Of a stretch of DNA of 64,000 nucleotides, positions 42,258 to 51,881 are shown piece by piece. Location of the stretch: positions 1 to 64,000 of the forward strand of contig JBGSOF010000007.1 in NCBI GenBank assembly GCA_041739275.1. Direction: 5' to 3'. Origin of the DNA: WGMI01 sp041739275. GTDB lineage: Bacteria; Bacteroidota; Bacteroidia; Flavobacteriales; Schleiferiaceae. Positions within the stretch are counted from its first letter, which is position 1. The number at the start of each line of letters is the position of its first letter. The position numbers were made by a program, and so were the translations under genes. The notes beneath the pieces were generated by a model. It had not been told where the DNA came from. It saw only the letters and a program-made list of their open reading frames with translations, and made no database searches.

Positions 42258-43823
42258 CTATTGACCCAGAGCCCGTTGTGTGGCGCGCTCGAGATTGATG
42301 CTCTTGCCCCCGGGGCTGAGCGTATCAAAGCGAACTTTCTCAGGCTTGCCGTCGCCCTCAAGGGGTTTGAGTACCTTGAGCTTGCTGTAATCGTTCGAAG
42401 TTTCGCTGAGCAAAGCCTTGATTTCTTTGGGGCTGAGCTCCGGAAAATAAGAGAGCAGAAAGGCGACGGCACCGGTAACGACGGGCGCGGCCATACTCGT
42501 TCCACTGTTGAAATCGTAGGTATTGCCCCCGGGAACCGGGGCGTAAATGTCGTAGCCCGGGGCAAAAAAGTCGACCGAAGTCAATCCGTAATTGCTGAAC
42601 GGAGCCGGATAGTTCTTGTTCAAAGACGTGGTATGCGCCCCCACCTCGATCCAATAAGGGCTTTCTTTCGGGTCGGGATAAATGGGATAGTGCTCGGCAT
42701 TGTCTATGTTCTTGGCATCGTTGCCCGCCGCATGGACCATAATCACTCCTTTGGATTCAGCAATGCGGATGGCGCGCTCGACGAATTCCGGATTCGACGA
42801 ATAGTATTTGCCAAAGCTCATGTTGATGACCTGAGCCCCGTTGCGAACGGCATAGAGAATGGCATTGGCGACGTCTTTGTCGTATTCATCTCCATCGGGA
42901 ACTGCCCGAATCGTCATGATTCGAACGTTTGAAGCAACGCCGTCGCCTCCTTTGTCATTGCCCCGCAGAGCACCAATGATGCCCGAAACATGGGTTCCGT
43001 GATCGGGTTGAGGACCCATAATGTCGTTGTTTCCATAGATCGAATCGCTCCAATCGCTTTCGCGATCGCCGACCACGGCACGAGGGTCAAATTCTGAATT
43101 GAGCTGATAAAGCAGCTTCTTGTCTTGTCTTTCTTTGTATTCGAAAAGTTCTTTCTCCACAAAGTCGTCTGTGCGCACTGAGAGGAGAAACTGCTTCGAG
43201 ACTTTGGCCCGATCGTCTTTGGCCTTCCACTTTTTAAGCTGTTTATTCGAATAATTCTCTCCGAGATCTAAGGTGGCGAGACTGTCGGCGAATAAGTAAA
43301 ATTCAACGTAGCTGTCGACGTCTTTTTTGTGTTCTTGCGCTTCAGATTTCGTTTGATCGTATTCTTTTTTAGCGCGGTTGTACAGCGCTTTTTGATCTTT
43401 CGTGGCGGTTCCGAGTTTTACGAGTTGGCCGTAGTCTCGAACAATTCGAACAAATTCATAATGAGCTACATCTACTGAACCGCTGTCTCCACCCAAAAAA
43501 TTCCAACCGTGGCGGTCGTCCACAAATCCATTGCTGTCGTCGTCGATTCCATTGTTTGGAATTTCGTCTTCATTGACCCACAAAACGGGCTTGAGATCTT
43601 CGTGAGCGGTGTCGATGCCGGCGTCTATCACCGCGACCACCACGGTTCGTGGCTGACGGCTTGAAACGAGATTATATGCTTGCTGCGAAGCGATGCCCGC
43701 AGACTTTTTGTCGACCTCCACACTTTGGTGATACCAAAAGCGATCTTCGCTCTTTTGGGCGGTCAGCGCGGTAAAAGCCAACATCGCAAAAGTGAAAATG
43801 AAAACGTTCAGCTTTGATTTCAT
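42258..43823 (-). CDS. Secreted subtilisin-like serine protease (S8 family)
   Basis: 521 residues with a signal peptide (FAMLAFTALTAQ) and catalytic triad Asp in VIDAGIDTAHED, His in HGTHVSGIIG and Ser in GTSMAAPVVTG. A hydrophilic insertion of about 140 residues lies between Asp and His and contains Lys/Glu-rich helices and an NGIDDDSNGFVDD segment that looks calcium-binding. No T9SS-like C-terminal domain is visible, so it may stay periplasmic or be membrane linked. ATG 43823 is preferred over TTG 43832. Confidence 0.9.
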   Translation of the reverse strand: MKSKLNVFIFTFAMLAFTALTAQKSEDRFWYHQSVEVDKKSAGIASQQAYNLVSSRQPRTVVVAVIDAGIDTAHEDLKPVLWVNEDEIPNNGIDDDSNGFVDDRHGWNFLGGDSGSVDVAHYEFVRIVRDYGQLVKLGTATKDQKALYNRAKKEYDQTKSEAQEHKKDVDSYVEFYLFADSLATLDLGENYSNKQLKKWKAKDDRAKVSKQFLLSVRTDDFVEKELFEYKERQDKKLLYQLNSEFDPRAVVGDRESDWSDSIYGNNDIMGPQPDHGTHVSGIIGALRGNDKGGDGVASNVRIMTIRAVPDGDEYDKDVANAILYAVRNGAQVINMSFGKYYSSNPEFVERAIRIAESKGVIMVHAAGNDAKNIDNAEHYPIYPDPKESPYWIEVGAHTTSLNKNYPAPFSNYGLTSVDFFAPGYDIYAPVPGGNTYDFNSGTSMAAPVVTGAVAFLLSYFPELSPKEIKALLSETSNDYSKLKVLKPLEGDGKPEKVRFDTLSPGGKSINLERATQRALGQ

Positions 43824-43883
43824 ACAAGGCAAAAAAGGGGTTTATTTGAGCCGCAAGATGCCACCAATATTGTTTCAGCAGAT

Positions 43884-44519
43884 ATGGCTCATTCTCTTTT
43901 TCGAATCTGCACCAAGGCCTTTTTCGGCTTAATTTTCCTAGTAGGGGTATCCTTGGAATTGTGCGCACAGAACCGTCAGGCCTCTGCCATTGAGGCATGG
44001 CAAAAAGAACTGAACGCATCGTACGCCAACCGAGGCGAATCTCCCCTAGACGATCGAGATTTCAAGCACTTTGAAGGACTTCCCTTCTATCCGATCGACA
44101 CGATTTACACGGTGCGTGCGATTCTTGAAGAAACCCCCGAAACCGAACCCTTCGAAATGCCTACCAGCACGAATCGAAGGCCGAAGTACCGCATTTGGGG
44201 CATCGCGAAATTCACCTTGAAGGGGCATGCCTGTGCGCTTCCGGTTTATATCTCCATCGAGCTCGCAGAAAAAATCGGGTTTAGCGACTATCTCTTTCTG
44301 CCTTTTACCGACGAAACCACGGGGAATGATAGCTATGGAGGAGGGCGTTACCTCGATTTGAGGCTTCCCGCCGAGGGAAACATCATTGAAATAGATTTCA
44401 ACAAGGCGTACAATCCTTATTGTGCTTATTCCGAACGATATTCATGCCCGCTCGTGCCTGAGGCCAACCACCTTTCGCTGAGAATCGAAGCAGGAGTTCG
44501 CGCAGCCCAAGGACATTGA
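43884..44519 (+). CDS. DUF1684 family exported protein
   Basis: 211 residues with an N-terminal signal (FFGLIFLVGVSLELCAQ). The DUF1684 signature NPYCAYSERYSCPLVPEANHL is near 177-197, and DFKHFEGLPFYPID earlier matches the family. Members are secreted or lipid-linked proteins of unknown function, fused to other domains in some species. The gene begins 60 bases from the divergent protease and is followed closely by the DUF2231-like gene. Confidence 0.85.
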   Translation: MAHSLFRICTKAFFGLIFLVGVSLELCAQNRQASAIEAWQKELNASYANRGESPLDDRDFKHFEGLPFYPIDTIYTVRAILEETPETEPFEMPTSTNRRPKYRIWGIAKFTLKGHACALPVYISIELAEKIGFSDYLFLPFTDETTGNDSYGGGRYLDLRLPAEGNIIEIDFNKAYNPYCAYSERYSCPLVPEANHLSLRIEAGVRAAQGH

Positions 44520-44546
44520 GAAAAGTAAAATTCTAAATCCAGTTTC

Positions 44547-45056
44547 ATGAACTCTATTCAGATTCACTTGCTGCTCAACCATCTGCCGGTCATCGGCACT
44601 CTTAGTGCCTTACTGATTCTGTTTTTCGCACTCATCAGGCGCCAAGAGGCCGTGCGCAAAACAGGCTTGGTGGTTTTGATTGTTTCGGCATTGTTTGCGA
44701 TCCCGGCGAGCAAGTCGGGCGAAGAAGCCGAGGAGCTGCTCGAAGAATGGCCGGGCATTTCTCACGATCTGCTCCACGAACACGAAGAGGCTGCCGAACT
44801 CGCGACCCCAGTTCTGTTGGTTTCGGGCGCTTTGGGTTTGGTGGCTCTTTTTTGGACTCAACGCGCGGTCTTGTTTTCCGGTCTCGCTTTGGTTATTGGT
44901 TTGCTCGGTTTCGGTGCTGCCGCGCGCGCTGCACACCTCGGGGGCTTGATTCGCCACCCGGAGTTGATTCAAGGCGCTCCTCTTTCGCCCCAAGGAGCAG
45001 AACAAGAAATTCAGGATCAAGCCATTGAAGAATCTGATCGCTCTTCTGAAGACTGA
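44547..45056 (+). CDS. DUF2231-like membrane protein
   Basis: 169 residues, four membrane helices. Family-like features are IHLLLNHLPVIGTL at the N-terminus, the His-rich ISHDLLHEHEEAA loop after the second helix and AHLGGLIRHPEL near the C-terminus, where conserved His could bind a metal or heme. A charged tail (EQEIQDQAIEESDRSSED) follows. Function unknown; in the run between DUF1684 and MFS genes. Confidence 0.65.
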   Translation: MNSIQIHLLLNHLPVIGTLSALLILFFALIRRQEAVRKTGLVVLIVSALFAIPASKSGEEAEELLEEWPGISHDLLHEHEEAAELATPVLLVSGALGLVALFWTQRAVLFSGLALVIGLLGFGAAARAAHLGGLIRHPELIQGAPLSPQGAEQEIQDQAIEESDRSSED

Positions 45057-45098
45057 GCTGAATCTTCCTCAAAGCGTCAACACACTTTTTCGACTCCG

Positions 45099-46328
45099 GT
45101 GAATTCTTCTGATTCCCGCACCTACCGCTTGATCGTGGTGGCGGCCCTTGGATATTTTGTCGATATCTACGACCTCATACTCTTTGGGGTGGTTCGCTTG
45201 CCGAGTCTGCGCGATCTGGGTTTGAACGAGGCCGAAATAGCGAATGCCAGCATTCGTTTGCTCAATGTGCAGATGTTCGGGATGCTGATCGGCGGCTTGC
45301 TCTTCGGCATTTTAGGCGATCGCCGCGGAAGAATTCAAGTGTTGTTTGGCTCGATTTTGCTCTATTCGGTGGCCAACATTTTAAACGGCTTGGTGACAAC
45401 CGTTGAGCAATATGCCTGGATTCGGTTTTTTGCGGGGCTGGGATTGGCGGGAGAATTAGGGGCGGGAATTACACTTGTTTCAGAGACTTTGACCAAGGAA
45501 AAGCGGGGATACGGCACCATGATTGTCGTTTTTTTCGGGACCTTCGGCGCGGTGGTCGCGGCCCTTGTCGCGGATGCTTTCGACTGGAGGGTGAGCTATT
45601 TTGTGGGCGGGGGGCTCGGTCTCATGCTTCTTTTGCTTCGGATGCGCTCGCTCGAATCGGGTATGTTTCACAAAATGAAACCCTCGGGGGTTTCTCGGGG
45701 CGATTTTGGTATGTTATTCCGAAAACGCCTTCGATTTTTGAGGTATTTGCGTTGTATCCTCGTCGGTCTTCCCGTCTGGTTTGTGGTGGGGATTTTGGTG
45801 GTCTTTGCCCCTGAATTCGCCGTGGCTTTGAATGTTCAAGGGGCGGTAAATGCGGGTAAAGTGGTGATGTGGGCCTATATCGGTCTTTCGGCGGGCGATT
45901 TGCTGAGCGGAATTTTAAGTCAGGTGTTCCGCAGCCGTAAACGTCCGATTCTATGGGCTTTGTGGTCAGGATTGGCACTCTCTGCGCTCTATTTGTCTGC
46001 CTTTGAGTTGAGCGCTTCGCGATTCTACATTTTGGTTTTTGCGCTCGGGGTACCCATGGGCTACTGGGGTTTGTTTGTCACCGTGGCTTCAGAGCACTTT
46101 GGAACCAATATTCGCTCGACGGTGACGACCACCGTACCCAATTTTGTGAGGGGCGCCACCGTGCCCATCACGCTTTCGTTCGGGTTCTTTTCTCAAACCT
46201 TGGGCTGGGGGCTGCTGTTGGGTGCCTTTCCGGTGATGCTCGTCTCTTTCGGCATCGCGCTCTGGGCGGCCTACGGCCTCGAGGAAACGTTTGGGAAGGA
46301 TTTGGATTTTGTGGAAACGGAGGGGTAG
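45099..46328 (+). CDS. MFS transporter
   Basis: 409 residues, about twelve membrane helices. The MFS motif GILGDRRGRIQVL sits between helices 2 and 3, and YFVDIYDLILFG in helix 1 resembles the metabolite-H+ symporter (sugar/aromatic acid) branch. The start is GTG 45099, giving MNSSDSRTYRLIV. Substrate not identifiable. 42 bases after the DUF2231-like gene, so it may be co-transcribed. A 211-base AT-mixed gap with no clear terminator follows. Confidence 0.85.
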   Translation: MNSSDSRTYRLIVVAALGYFVDIYDLILFGVVRLPSLRDLGLNEAEIANASIRLLNVQMFGMLIGGLLFGILGDRRGRIQVLFGSILLYSVANILNGLVTTVEQYAWIRFFAGLGLAGELGAGITLVSETLTKEKRGYGTMIVVFFGTFGAVVAALVADAFDWRVSYFVGGGLGLMLLLLRMRSLESGMFHKMKPSGVSRGDFGMLFRKRLRFLRYLRCILVGLPVWFVVGILVVFAPEFAVALNVQGAVNAGKVVMWAYIGLSAGDLLSGILSQVFRSRKRPILWALWSGLALSALYLSAFELSASRFYILVFALGVPMGYWGLFVTVASEHFGTNIRSTVTTTVPNFVRGATVPITLSFGFFSQTLGWGLLLGAFPVMLVSFGIALWAAYGLEETFGKDLDFVETEG

Positions 46329-46539
46329 TAGATTCAGAAGGTGAAATGCCTCTGCTCTTTTGAATCCGATTTTTCGCTTTCACGAGCAACTCCGCAGGGA
46401 TCTATTGGGTAAAATTCTCATTTTCTGCCAGTTATTCTTCAGGCGGTGTTGAGATACGCATCCCGTCGCCTTCCGTTCGCAAATTCATCCATCAATCCAA
46501 TCCAAGGCGATATCTGATTCACACTTTTGTAGAAATGGG

Positions 46540-47253
46540 ATGAATTATATGAAACTGTTTTACAAACAGTACCGGGTCTTGACTCATCGCAAACGCAATT
46601 GGAATTACCGGGGGCCTGGTCTGTTCTTCATTACGGTGTGCACCCAAAATAAAATTCGCCATTTCGGTGAAATTGCCCGGAACCCGCAGGGAATCCCAAT
46701 AATGAACTTATCGCCTATTGGACAAATCGCACACAATGCGTGGATGAACACCTTTGAAATACGCCCCGATATGAATCTATTCCAAGGGGCATTTGTGGTG
46801 ATGCCCGACCATTTTCACGCGATTATTGGAATCGGGCGCAATGCCTACAACTGCAAATCCCGCGATGTGCAATTTCCGGCCAATCCCGCATTTCATTCCT
46901 ATCCCCCATTTCCGGCCAATCGCATTTCCAATCGCACAGACGCCATGCATGGCGTCTCTTCGATGCATCTAATGAATGAAATGATTCCGATTAATTCTAT
47001 TGAAAATTCCATTCCCCATCATAAAATGCCGCGAAACAATTCATCAAACGAATTCGGACCGCAAATGCACAATTTGGGATCCATCATCCGGGGCTACAAA
47101 TCAGCCGTGACCATCGCGGCCAGGGCCATTAATCCGAATTTCGCATGGCAGCGCGGCTACCACGATCACGTTGTTCAATCGGAAATCCAAATGAAACGAA
47201 TTCGCGCCTACATTGAAAACAATGTGCGTCGATGGAAACACATTCGTGGATAA
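46540..47253 (+). mobile_element. REP-associated tyrosine transposase (RAYT, Y1_Tnp/IS200-like)
   Basis: 237 residues. The Y1 transposase fold is shown by PGLFFITVCTQN, the metal-binding HUH motif as HFH in VMPDHFHAIIGI, and the C-terminal catalytic Tyr candidate in IRAYIENNVRRW. Between HUH and the conserved SIIRGYKSAVT helix there is an atypical Pro/Asn/Met-rich insertion of about 80 residues. Within that insertion the DNA is a perfect 20-bp palindrome (46938-46957), translated as TDAMHGV. A near-identical palindrome follows the gene at 47325. RAYTs are domesticated single-copy relatives of IS200 that act on REP sequences. ATG 46549 is an alternative start. Confidence 0.85.
46938..46957. 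repeat. REP palindrome inside the RAYT coding sequence
   Basis: AGACGCCATGCATGGCGTCT is its own reverse complement over all 20 bases. It lies in frame within the transposase gene, encoding a short tract around DAMHGV without breaking the reading frame. Confidence 0.8.
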
Positions 47254-47324
47254 TTCCGGTGTACGGGGATGCATTAATACATATCGATATCCCCCGAAAA
47301 TCCCAATTATACCGCCAATCGTAA

Positions 47325-47344
47325 AGACGCCAGGCATGGCGTCT
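47325..47344. repeat. REP hairpin downstream of the RAYT
   Basis: AGACGCCA and TGGCGTCT pair around GGCA. It differs from the intragenic copy at one position in the loop and lies between the RAYT stop and the convergent frr end. Confidence 0.8.
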
Positions 47345-47377
47345 ACAATTCCGATCCCTGCGCCCAATTGGCGGGGA

Positions 47378-47941
47378 TTAAATCGCCATAATCTCGCCTT
47401 CTTTTTTCACCAGGATCTCTTCGATCGATTTGATGTATTGATCGGTGATTTTTTGAACCTGAGCTTCAGCGTCTTTTTCCATGTCTTCGGGCAGACCGTC
47501 TTTTCCCAATTTCTTGAGCTCTTCCATGGCCTCTTTTCGCGCATTCCGAATGCCCACGCGCGCATCTTCAGCCTCCGACTTAGACCGCTTTACAAGATCC
47601 TTGCGGCGCTCTTCGGTAAGGGGTGGAATGCTAATGATAATCATCTCGCCATTGTTCATGGGGTTCAAGCCCAAATTGGCCGCGAGAATCGCCTTTTCGA
47701 TGTCGGGAATCAGTTTCTTTTCCCATGCCTGAACCGTCAAAGTGCGCGCATCCGGGGTATTGATATTGCTCAACTGAGCCAAAGGTGTGCTGGCCCCGTA
47801 ATAGTCCACCCGAACCCCTTCGAGCATGCTCGGATTGGCCCTGCCCGCGCGAATCTTGAGCAGTTCTTTTTCTAAGTGCTTTACCGCTTTGTCCATGTCG
47901 GCACGCGCCGAATCGAAAATCAGCTCTAAATCTTCTTCCAT
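47378..47941 (-). CDS. frr: Ribosome recycling factor
   Basis: 187 residues, standard length. Family signatures are KIRAGRANPSML in the first helix, DYYGASTPLAQLSNI in the hinge and head domain, and NNGEMIIISIPPLTEERRKDLVK. With EF-G it splits post-termination ribosomes. It follows pyrH by 5 bases, the usual pyrH-frr order, and likely shares its transcript. Ends convergent to the RAYT. Confidence 0.97.
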   Translation of the reverse strand: MEEDLELIFDSARADMDKAVKHLEKELLKIRAGRANPSMLEGVRVDYYGASTPLAQLSNINTPDARTLTVQAWEKKLIPDIEKAILAANLGLNPMNNGEMIIISIPPLTEERRKDLVKRSKSEAEDARVGIRNARKEAMEELKKLGKDGLPEDMEKDAEAQVQKITDQYIKSIEEILVKKEGEIMAI

Positions 47942-47946
47942 AATTC

Positions 47947-48654
47947 TCAGTGGTTCACCAATGTTCCAATGTTCTCGCCCTGAACGACCCTCTTGAGATT
48001 TCCGGGCTTGTTCATATCAAAAACCAAAATCGGCAAGTTGTTTTCCTTGCTCAAGGTAAAGGCCGTCAAGTCCATCACATTCAGACCCTTTTCGTACACT
48101 TCGTCGTAGGTAATCGTGTCGTACTTGGTCGCGGTAGCATCTTTTTCAGGATCGGCCGTATAAATACCGTCCACTCGGGTGCCCTTCAAAATCACATCCG
48201 CCCCAATCTCAATCGCCCTCAAGGCTGCAGCCGTATCGGTGGTGAAGTATGGATTGCCCGTTCCCGCTCCGAAAATCACGACTCGGTTTTTTTCGAGATG
48301 GCGCACGGCGCGCCGGCGAATGAAGGGTTCGGCAATCTTATCCATTTCAATGGCCGACTGCAGACGGGTGTAGACCCCCTCGTTTTCAAGGGCCGACTGC
48401 AACGCCAGTCCGTTGATCATCGTCGCGAGCATGCCCATGTGGTCTGCCTGAACTCGATCCATTCCGCGATCCGAAGCCGGCATTCCGCGAAAGATGTTCC
48501 CCCCGCCAATCACCACAGCCACTTGCACTCCTGCCTCTACGACCCCTTTGATCTCGCGAGCGTACTCTGCAAGTCGTTCGCCGTCGATTCCGTAGTTCTG
48601 GTTGCCCATTAAGGCTTCTCCACTCAGCTTCAATAGAATGCGACGATATTTCAC
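47947..48654 (-). CDS. pyrH: Uridylate kinase (UMP kinase)
   Basis: 235 residues, complete. Phosphate-binding LKLSGEALMG at the N-terminus, IGGGNIFRG near 50 and the UMP site region TRLQSAIEMDKIAEPFIRRRA identify PyrH of the amino-acid kinase family, which phosphorylates UMP to UDP. Start is GTG 48654 (VKYRRILLKLSGE). TAATTTCG about 20 bases upstream is a near-consensus -7 box. Confidence 0.97.
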   Translation of the reverse strand: MKYRRILLKLSGEALMGNQNYGIDGERLAEYAREIKGVVEAGVQVAVVIGGGNIFRGMPASDRGMDRVQADHMGMLATMINGLALQSALENEGVYTRLQSAIEMDKIAEPFIRRRAVRHLEKNRVVIFGAGTGNPYFTTDTAAALRAIEIGADVILKGTRVDGIYTADPEKDATATKYDTITYDEVYEKGLNVMDLTAFTLSKENNLPILVFDMNKPGNLKRVVQGENIGTLVNH

Positions 48655-48709
48655 TGTTTTCGGGTGTTGATGGCGAAATTAGGTAAAAACAGCCGCCGAG
48701 CGCCCGTGT

Positions 48710-51034
48710 TTAAAGCGTCCAGCGAATCACGACATTGAACCTCCTCGGTGGGGCCAACTGCGCGGGCCTTGGCTGAACGCTTTCGTTGCCAAAATTGTCA
48801 ATCGTCAGGCCCAGGGTCCAGTGTTTGTTCAAGGCGCAAAGCGCGCGGAAATCGAGGAGCAAATCGTCGCCCGCCGCTTTCTCGAGTTCTCTCGATTCTT
48901 TGATCCCCGCGCCGGGAATGAGAATTTCGACCAAAGGGCTTTCGAAGATGCCGTCGATATTCCTCATAAAGCCATTCCCCTTGAGTCCGACTCCAAAAGT
49001 CCAGCGAGCCCATCGCGCCTCGATGTCGAATCGGTATAGGCGCTCGTATCGATACTTGAGAATATACCCTGTGGTGTCGCTGCTGGTGTTTAAATAGCTC
49101 ATTTCGTTGCCATTCGAATCGGTGGCGTACACGCGCGTCGGATCGAGTGCTATGGGCACCGCCCAGTTAAAACCCGATAAGAGTCTAAAATCTACCCGAC
49201 TCCAACTCCACTGCCCCCCCACTTCGAGCTCGATGCCCGAAATCTGGGCGGGGCCTGTATTGATCGACCGAAAGCCCAGACCGACCGGATTTTGCGCAGA
49301 AGACTCCCATTGGGCAAATTGAAATTCCAGCATATTCTCGTACCGCATCCAATAACCCGCCAAGTCTGCGTAAATCCCTCCGTTTCCGAGGGGGAATTCT
49401 TGACGGAGGCCCAATTCTGCGCTCACCCCTTCTTCGGGTTTCAACTTGGGATTGGGCAGCACAAAAATGCTCCCCACGTTTGTGGCGGTGTATCGCTCGG
49501 CCATGCTCGGAAATCGGAAGCCTTCTCCCACATTGGCCCTGAGGTAGGTTCCTCTGCCGACCTTGGCATTGGCACCGAATCGAAAAAGCGGGCGGCTGAA
49601 ATACTCTTCATCCATAACCACTTGTTCCCATCGAAAACCACCGACGAGTTTGACAACGCCTATGGCCTTTTCTACTTGGCCAAAGAGCGCGGCATTGTTC
49701 GAGCGATGTCGGCCTTGAAACAACTCCGAGTTCGAGACCGCCCACGAGCCAAAAGCCCCCGCTTGTAGCACCCAAGAAACTCCGGGCTCAAAGCGGTACA
49801 CGTATTGGCCCATCAGTTGTTCTGAGCGATTGCCGAAATCAGTGGTTCGATTTGCGGCATTGTTATCTACCTGTAAATAGCGCAGCCGGAGCTTGTGGGT
49901 GTGCTTGCCTCGGGTGTACACTGCGTGTGGATCGATGAACACATCCGAACCCGTGGTGATCGTCACCGAACTGTCGAGCGCCACATAAGGAGTGGTTCGG
50001 CTGTCCCAGAGCAGAGCGTCTCCCGTTTTACTCCACATAAATCCCCCGTCGAGACCGTATGCCAAACCTTTGAACTTTTGGCTTTGAACGAGCGTCTGGG
50101 CGTAGATCCGCGCCCTTGAATCGGGTTCGTCATAGCGGTAGCCGCGGTCGTTTAAGAACAAACCCCCGATTCGATAAGAGGCGCGAGATTGGCCTGAAGA
50201 CAAGCTGAACCTCAAGCCCTGAGATGTTCGCGGGCTGTCCCACCATTTGTATGATGAATTTGAAGGTGCGTCGTACACCGAGCTCACCAACTGTACACTC
50301 GCCTGAGGTTCAGGACTTGGCGGGGCCGTTCGCAAGTGAATCACCCCGTTGAGGGCCGCCGAACCGTAGAGCGAAGAGGCCGCTCCTTTGAGCACCTCGA
50401 ATTGAGAAGCGCTTTCGAAGGGCAAAAGATCCCACTGCACCTGACCTGCATCGGGCGAGATCAGGGGCAAATCGTCGAGCAACACTTGTACCCGTGTGCC
50501 TGCTCCATAGCTCCAACCGCTGCCGCTGCGGAGATTGGCCTGACCATCGGCAATATTGAGCCCGGGGAGCTGTTCGAGGGTTTGCTCTACCGAAACACTT
50601 CCGCGATTTTCAATGAGATAGGGCTTGAGAACGCTCAAAGACACTGTGGCTTCAGCTCGTTTTTCGAGCCCTAAGCTGGCCGTGACCACGATGTCTGACA
50701 ATTCGGTTTGCTCGCTTTGAAGCGAAAGCCGAATAACGTTCGAACCTCTTCGAATTGTTTCATTGCGAGTGACATAGCCAAAAGAGCTGATTTGAATTCG
50801 CTCAACCGTATCGGTTCCCCATGTCCACAAAATCCGACCTAAGGCGTCGCTCATGGCCCTTTGATCGCGGTCTAACGAGCGAAAAACCACTCCTTCGATC
50901 GGGCGACCATCCAGCGGGTCGAAGATTTCAAAAACGGTGGATTGCCGCGACTGTGCGTGCACCACCGGCTTCATCATCAAAACGGCGCACAGCAAAAAAA
51001 CCTTTGCGAGGCGGGTGAGATTCGCTTTGAACAT
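48710..51034 (-). CDS. TonB-dependent receptor (siderophore/vitamin type)
   Basis: 774 residues: a signal peptide (FLLCAVLMMKPVVHAQ), an N-terminal carboxypeptidase-like domain (about 26-105), a plug with VEQTLEQLPGLNIADGQ and ASSLYGSAALNGVI, and a barrel that ends LNVVIRWTL. ATG 51034 is selected because the frame upstream to 51187 would overlap the divergent SDR gene and lacks a signal. Ligand unknown; plug wording resembles cobalamin/iron-chelate receptors. Confidence 0.87.
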   Translation of the reverse strand: MFKANLTRLAKVFLLCAVLMMKPVVHAQSRQSTVFEIFDPLDGRPIEGVVFRSLDRDQRAMSDALGRILWTWGTDTVERIQISSFGYVTRNETIRRGSNVIRLSLQSEQTELSDIVVTASLGLEKRAEATVSLSVLKPYLIENRGSVSVEQTLEQLPGLNIADGQANLRSGSGWSYGAGTRVQVLLDDLPLISPDAGQVQWDLLPFESASQFEVLKGAASSLYGSAALNGVIHLRTAPPSPEPQASVQLVSSVYDAPSNSSYKWWDSPRTSQGLRFSLSSGQSRASYRIGGLFLNDRGYRYDEPDSRARIYAQTLVQSQKFKGLAYGLDGGFMWSKTGDALLWDSRTTPYVALDSSVTITTGSDVFIDPHAVYTRGKHTHKLRLRYLQVDNNAANRTTDFGNRSEQLMGQYVYRFEPGVSWVLQAGAFGSWAVSNSELFQGRHRSNNAALFGQVEKAIGVVKLVGGFRWEQVVMDEEYFSRPLFRFGANAKVGRGTYLRANVGEGFRFPSMAERYTATNVGSIFVLPNPKLKPEEGVSAELGLRQEFPLGNGGIYADLAGYWMRYENMLEFQFAQWESSAQNPVGLGFRSINTGPAQISGIELEVGGQWSWSRVDFRLLSGFNWAVPIALDPTRVYATDSNGNEMSYLNTSSDTTGYILKYRYERLYRFDIEARWARWTFGVGLKGNGFMRNIDGIFESPLVEILIPGAGIKESRELEKAAGDDLLLDFRALCALNKHWTLGLTIDNFGNESVQPRPAQLAPPRRFNVVIRWTL

Positions 51035-51106
51035 GGAAGGGCTTTGAGGGGTCAATCTAACCAAATTTTTAGGCGCGACTTGTCGTAATTTTTGAAATCT
51101 CATTAT

Positions 51107-51114
51107 TACATTTG
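51107..51114 (+). promoter_or_regulatory. -7 box of the SDR-dprA unit (leaderless candidate)
   Basis: TACATTTG matches the consensus exactly and ends five bases before the ATG at 51120, so transcription should begin at or within a base or two of the start codon. Confidence 0.6.
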
Positions 51115-51119
51115 CGTTC

Positions 51120-51881
51120 ATGGAAATCGCTTCAACCACCACTCTTATTTCAGGCGCAAGCTCGGGCTTTGGCGCCGCCATCGCCAAGAGACTTCACCTT
51201 CGGGGGCATCGACTCTTGCTCAATGCCCGCAGAAAAGACCGCTTAGACGAGATGATTCGCGAATTCGACCCCAACGGAAGTCGAGGGCATCAGGCGCTGG
51301 TGTTCGATGTTCGCGATCGCCAGGCGGTTGAACAATCCGCTCGAATTTTGTCTGAATCGATTGGCGAAATCGATGTCTTGGTAAACAACGCGGGGCTTGC
51401 GCTCGGTATGGGGCCGATCGATCGGGGAGACGCCGACGACTGGGACACCATGATGGACACAAATGTCAAAGGCCTGCTCTACGTTACCCGTGCTTTTTTG
51501 CCGATGATGAAACCCGGGAGCCATATAATCAACATCGGTTCGATCGCAGGTCGGCAGGTGTACGAAAACGGCAATGTCTACTGCGCCAGCAAATTCGCCG
51601 TCGACGCCCTGAGCCGTTCGATGCGCATCGATCTGCTCGACCGCGGAATCAAGGTTTCTCAAATCGCCCCGGGAATGGCTGAAACCGAATTCTCAACCGT
51701 TCGTTTTAAAGGTGATACAGAGAAGGCCGCCGCGGTTTACCGGGGTTTGAAGCCGCTCAGCCCCGAGGACATTGCCGAAGCCGCCGACTGGATTCTAAGC
51801 CGCCCGGCGCATGTCTGCATCAACGATCTCCTCATTATGCCCGCAGCACAGGCCGATGCAAGCCGCAGCCATAGAGTCTGA
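51120..51881 (+). CDS. Short-chain dehydrogenase/reductase (YdfG-like)
   Basis: 253 residues. SGASSGFGAAIAKRL is the coenzyme motif, ARRKDRLDEM after strand 2 favours NADP, NNAGLALG, Ser in NIGSIAG, and YCASKFAVDAL supplies catalytic Tyr and Lys. The wording matches the YdfG (3-hydroxy acid/serine dehydrogenase) group. Begins right behind a perfect -7 box and overlaps dprA by 26 bases. Confidence 0.88.
   Translation: MEIASTTTLISGASSGFGAAIAKRLHLRGHRLLLNARRKDRLDEMIREFDPNGSRGHQALVFDVRDRQAVEQSARILSESIGEIDVLVNNAGLALGMGPIDRGDADDWDTMMDTNVKGLLYVTRAFLPMMKPGSHIINIGSIAGRQVYENGNVYCASKFAVDALSRSMRIDLLDRGIKVSQIAPGMAETEFSTVRFKGDTEKAAAVYRGLKPLSPEDIAEAADWILSRPAHVCINDLLIMPAAQADASRSHRV

Noticed and set aside
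46329..46539. Terminator or repeat after the MFS gene
   Set aside because: GATTCA and TGAATC can pair but with a long loop and weak T-run; no REP palindrome is present on this side of the RAYT.
47950..48612. 220-residue plus-strand frame over pyrH
   Set aside because: Shadow of a canonical UMP kinase.
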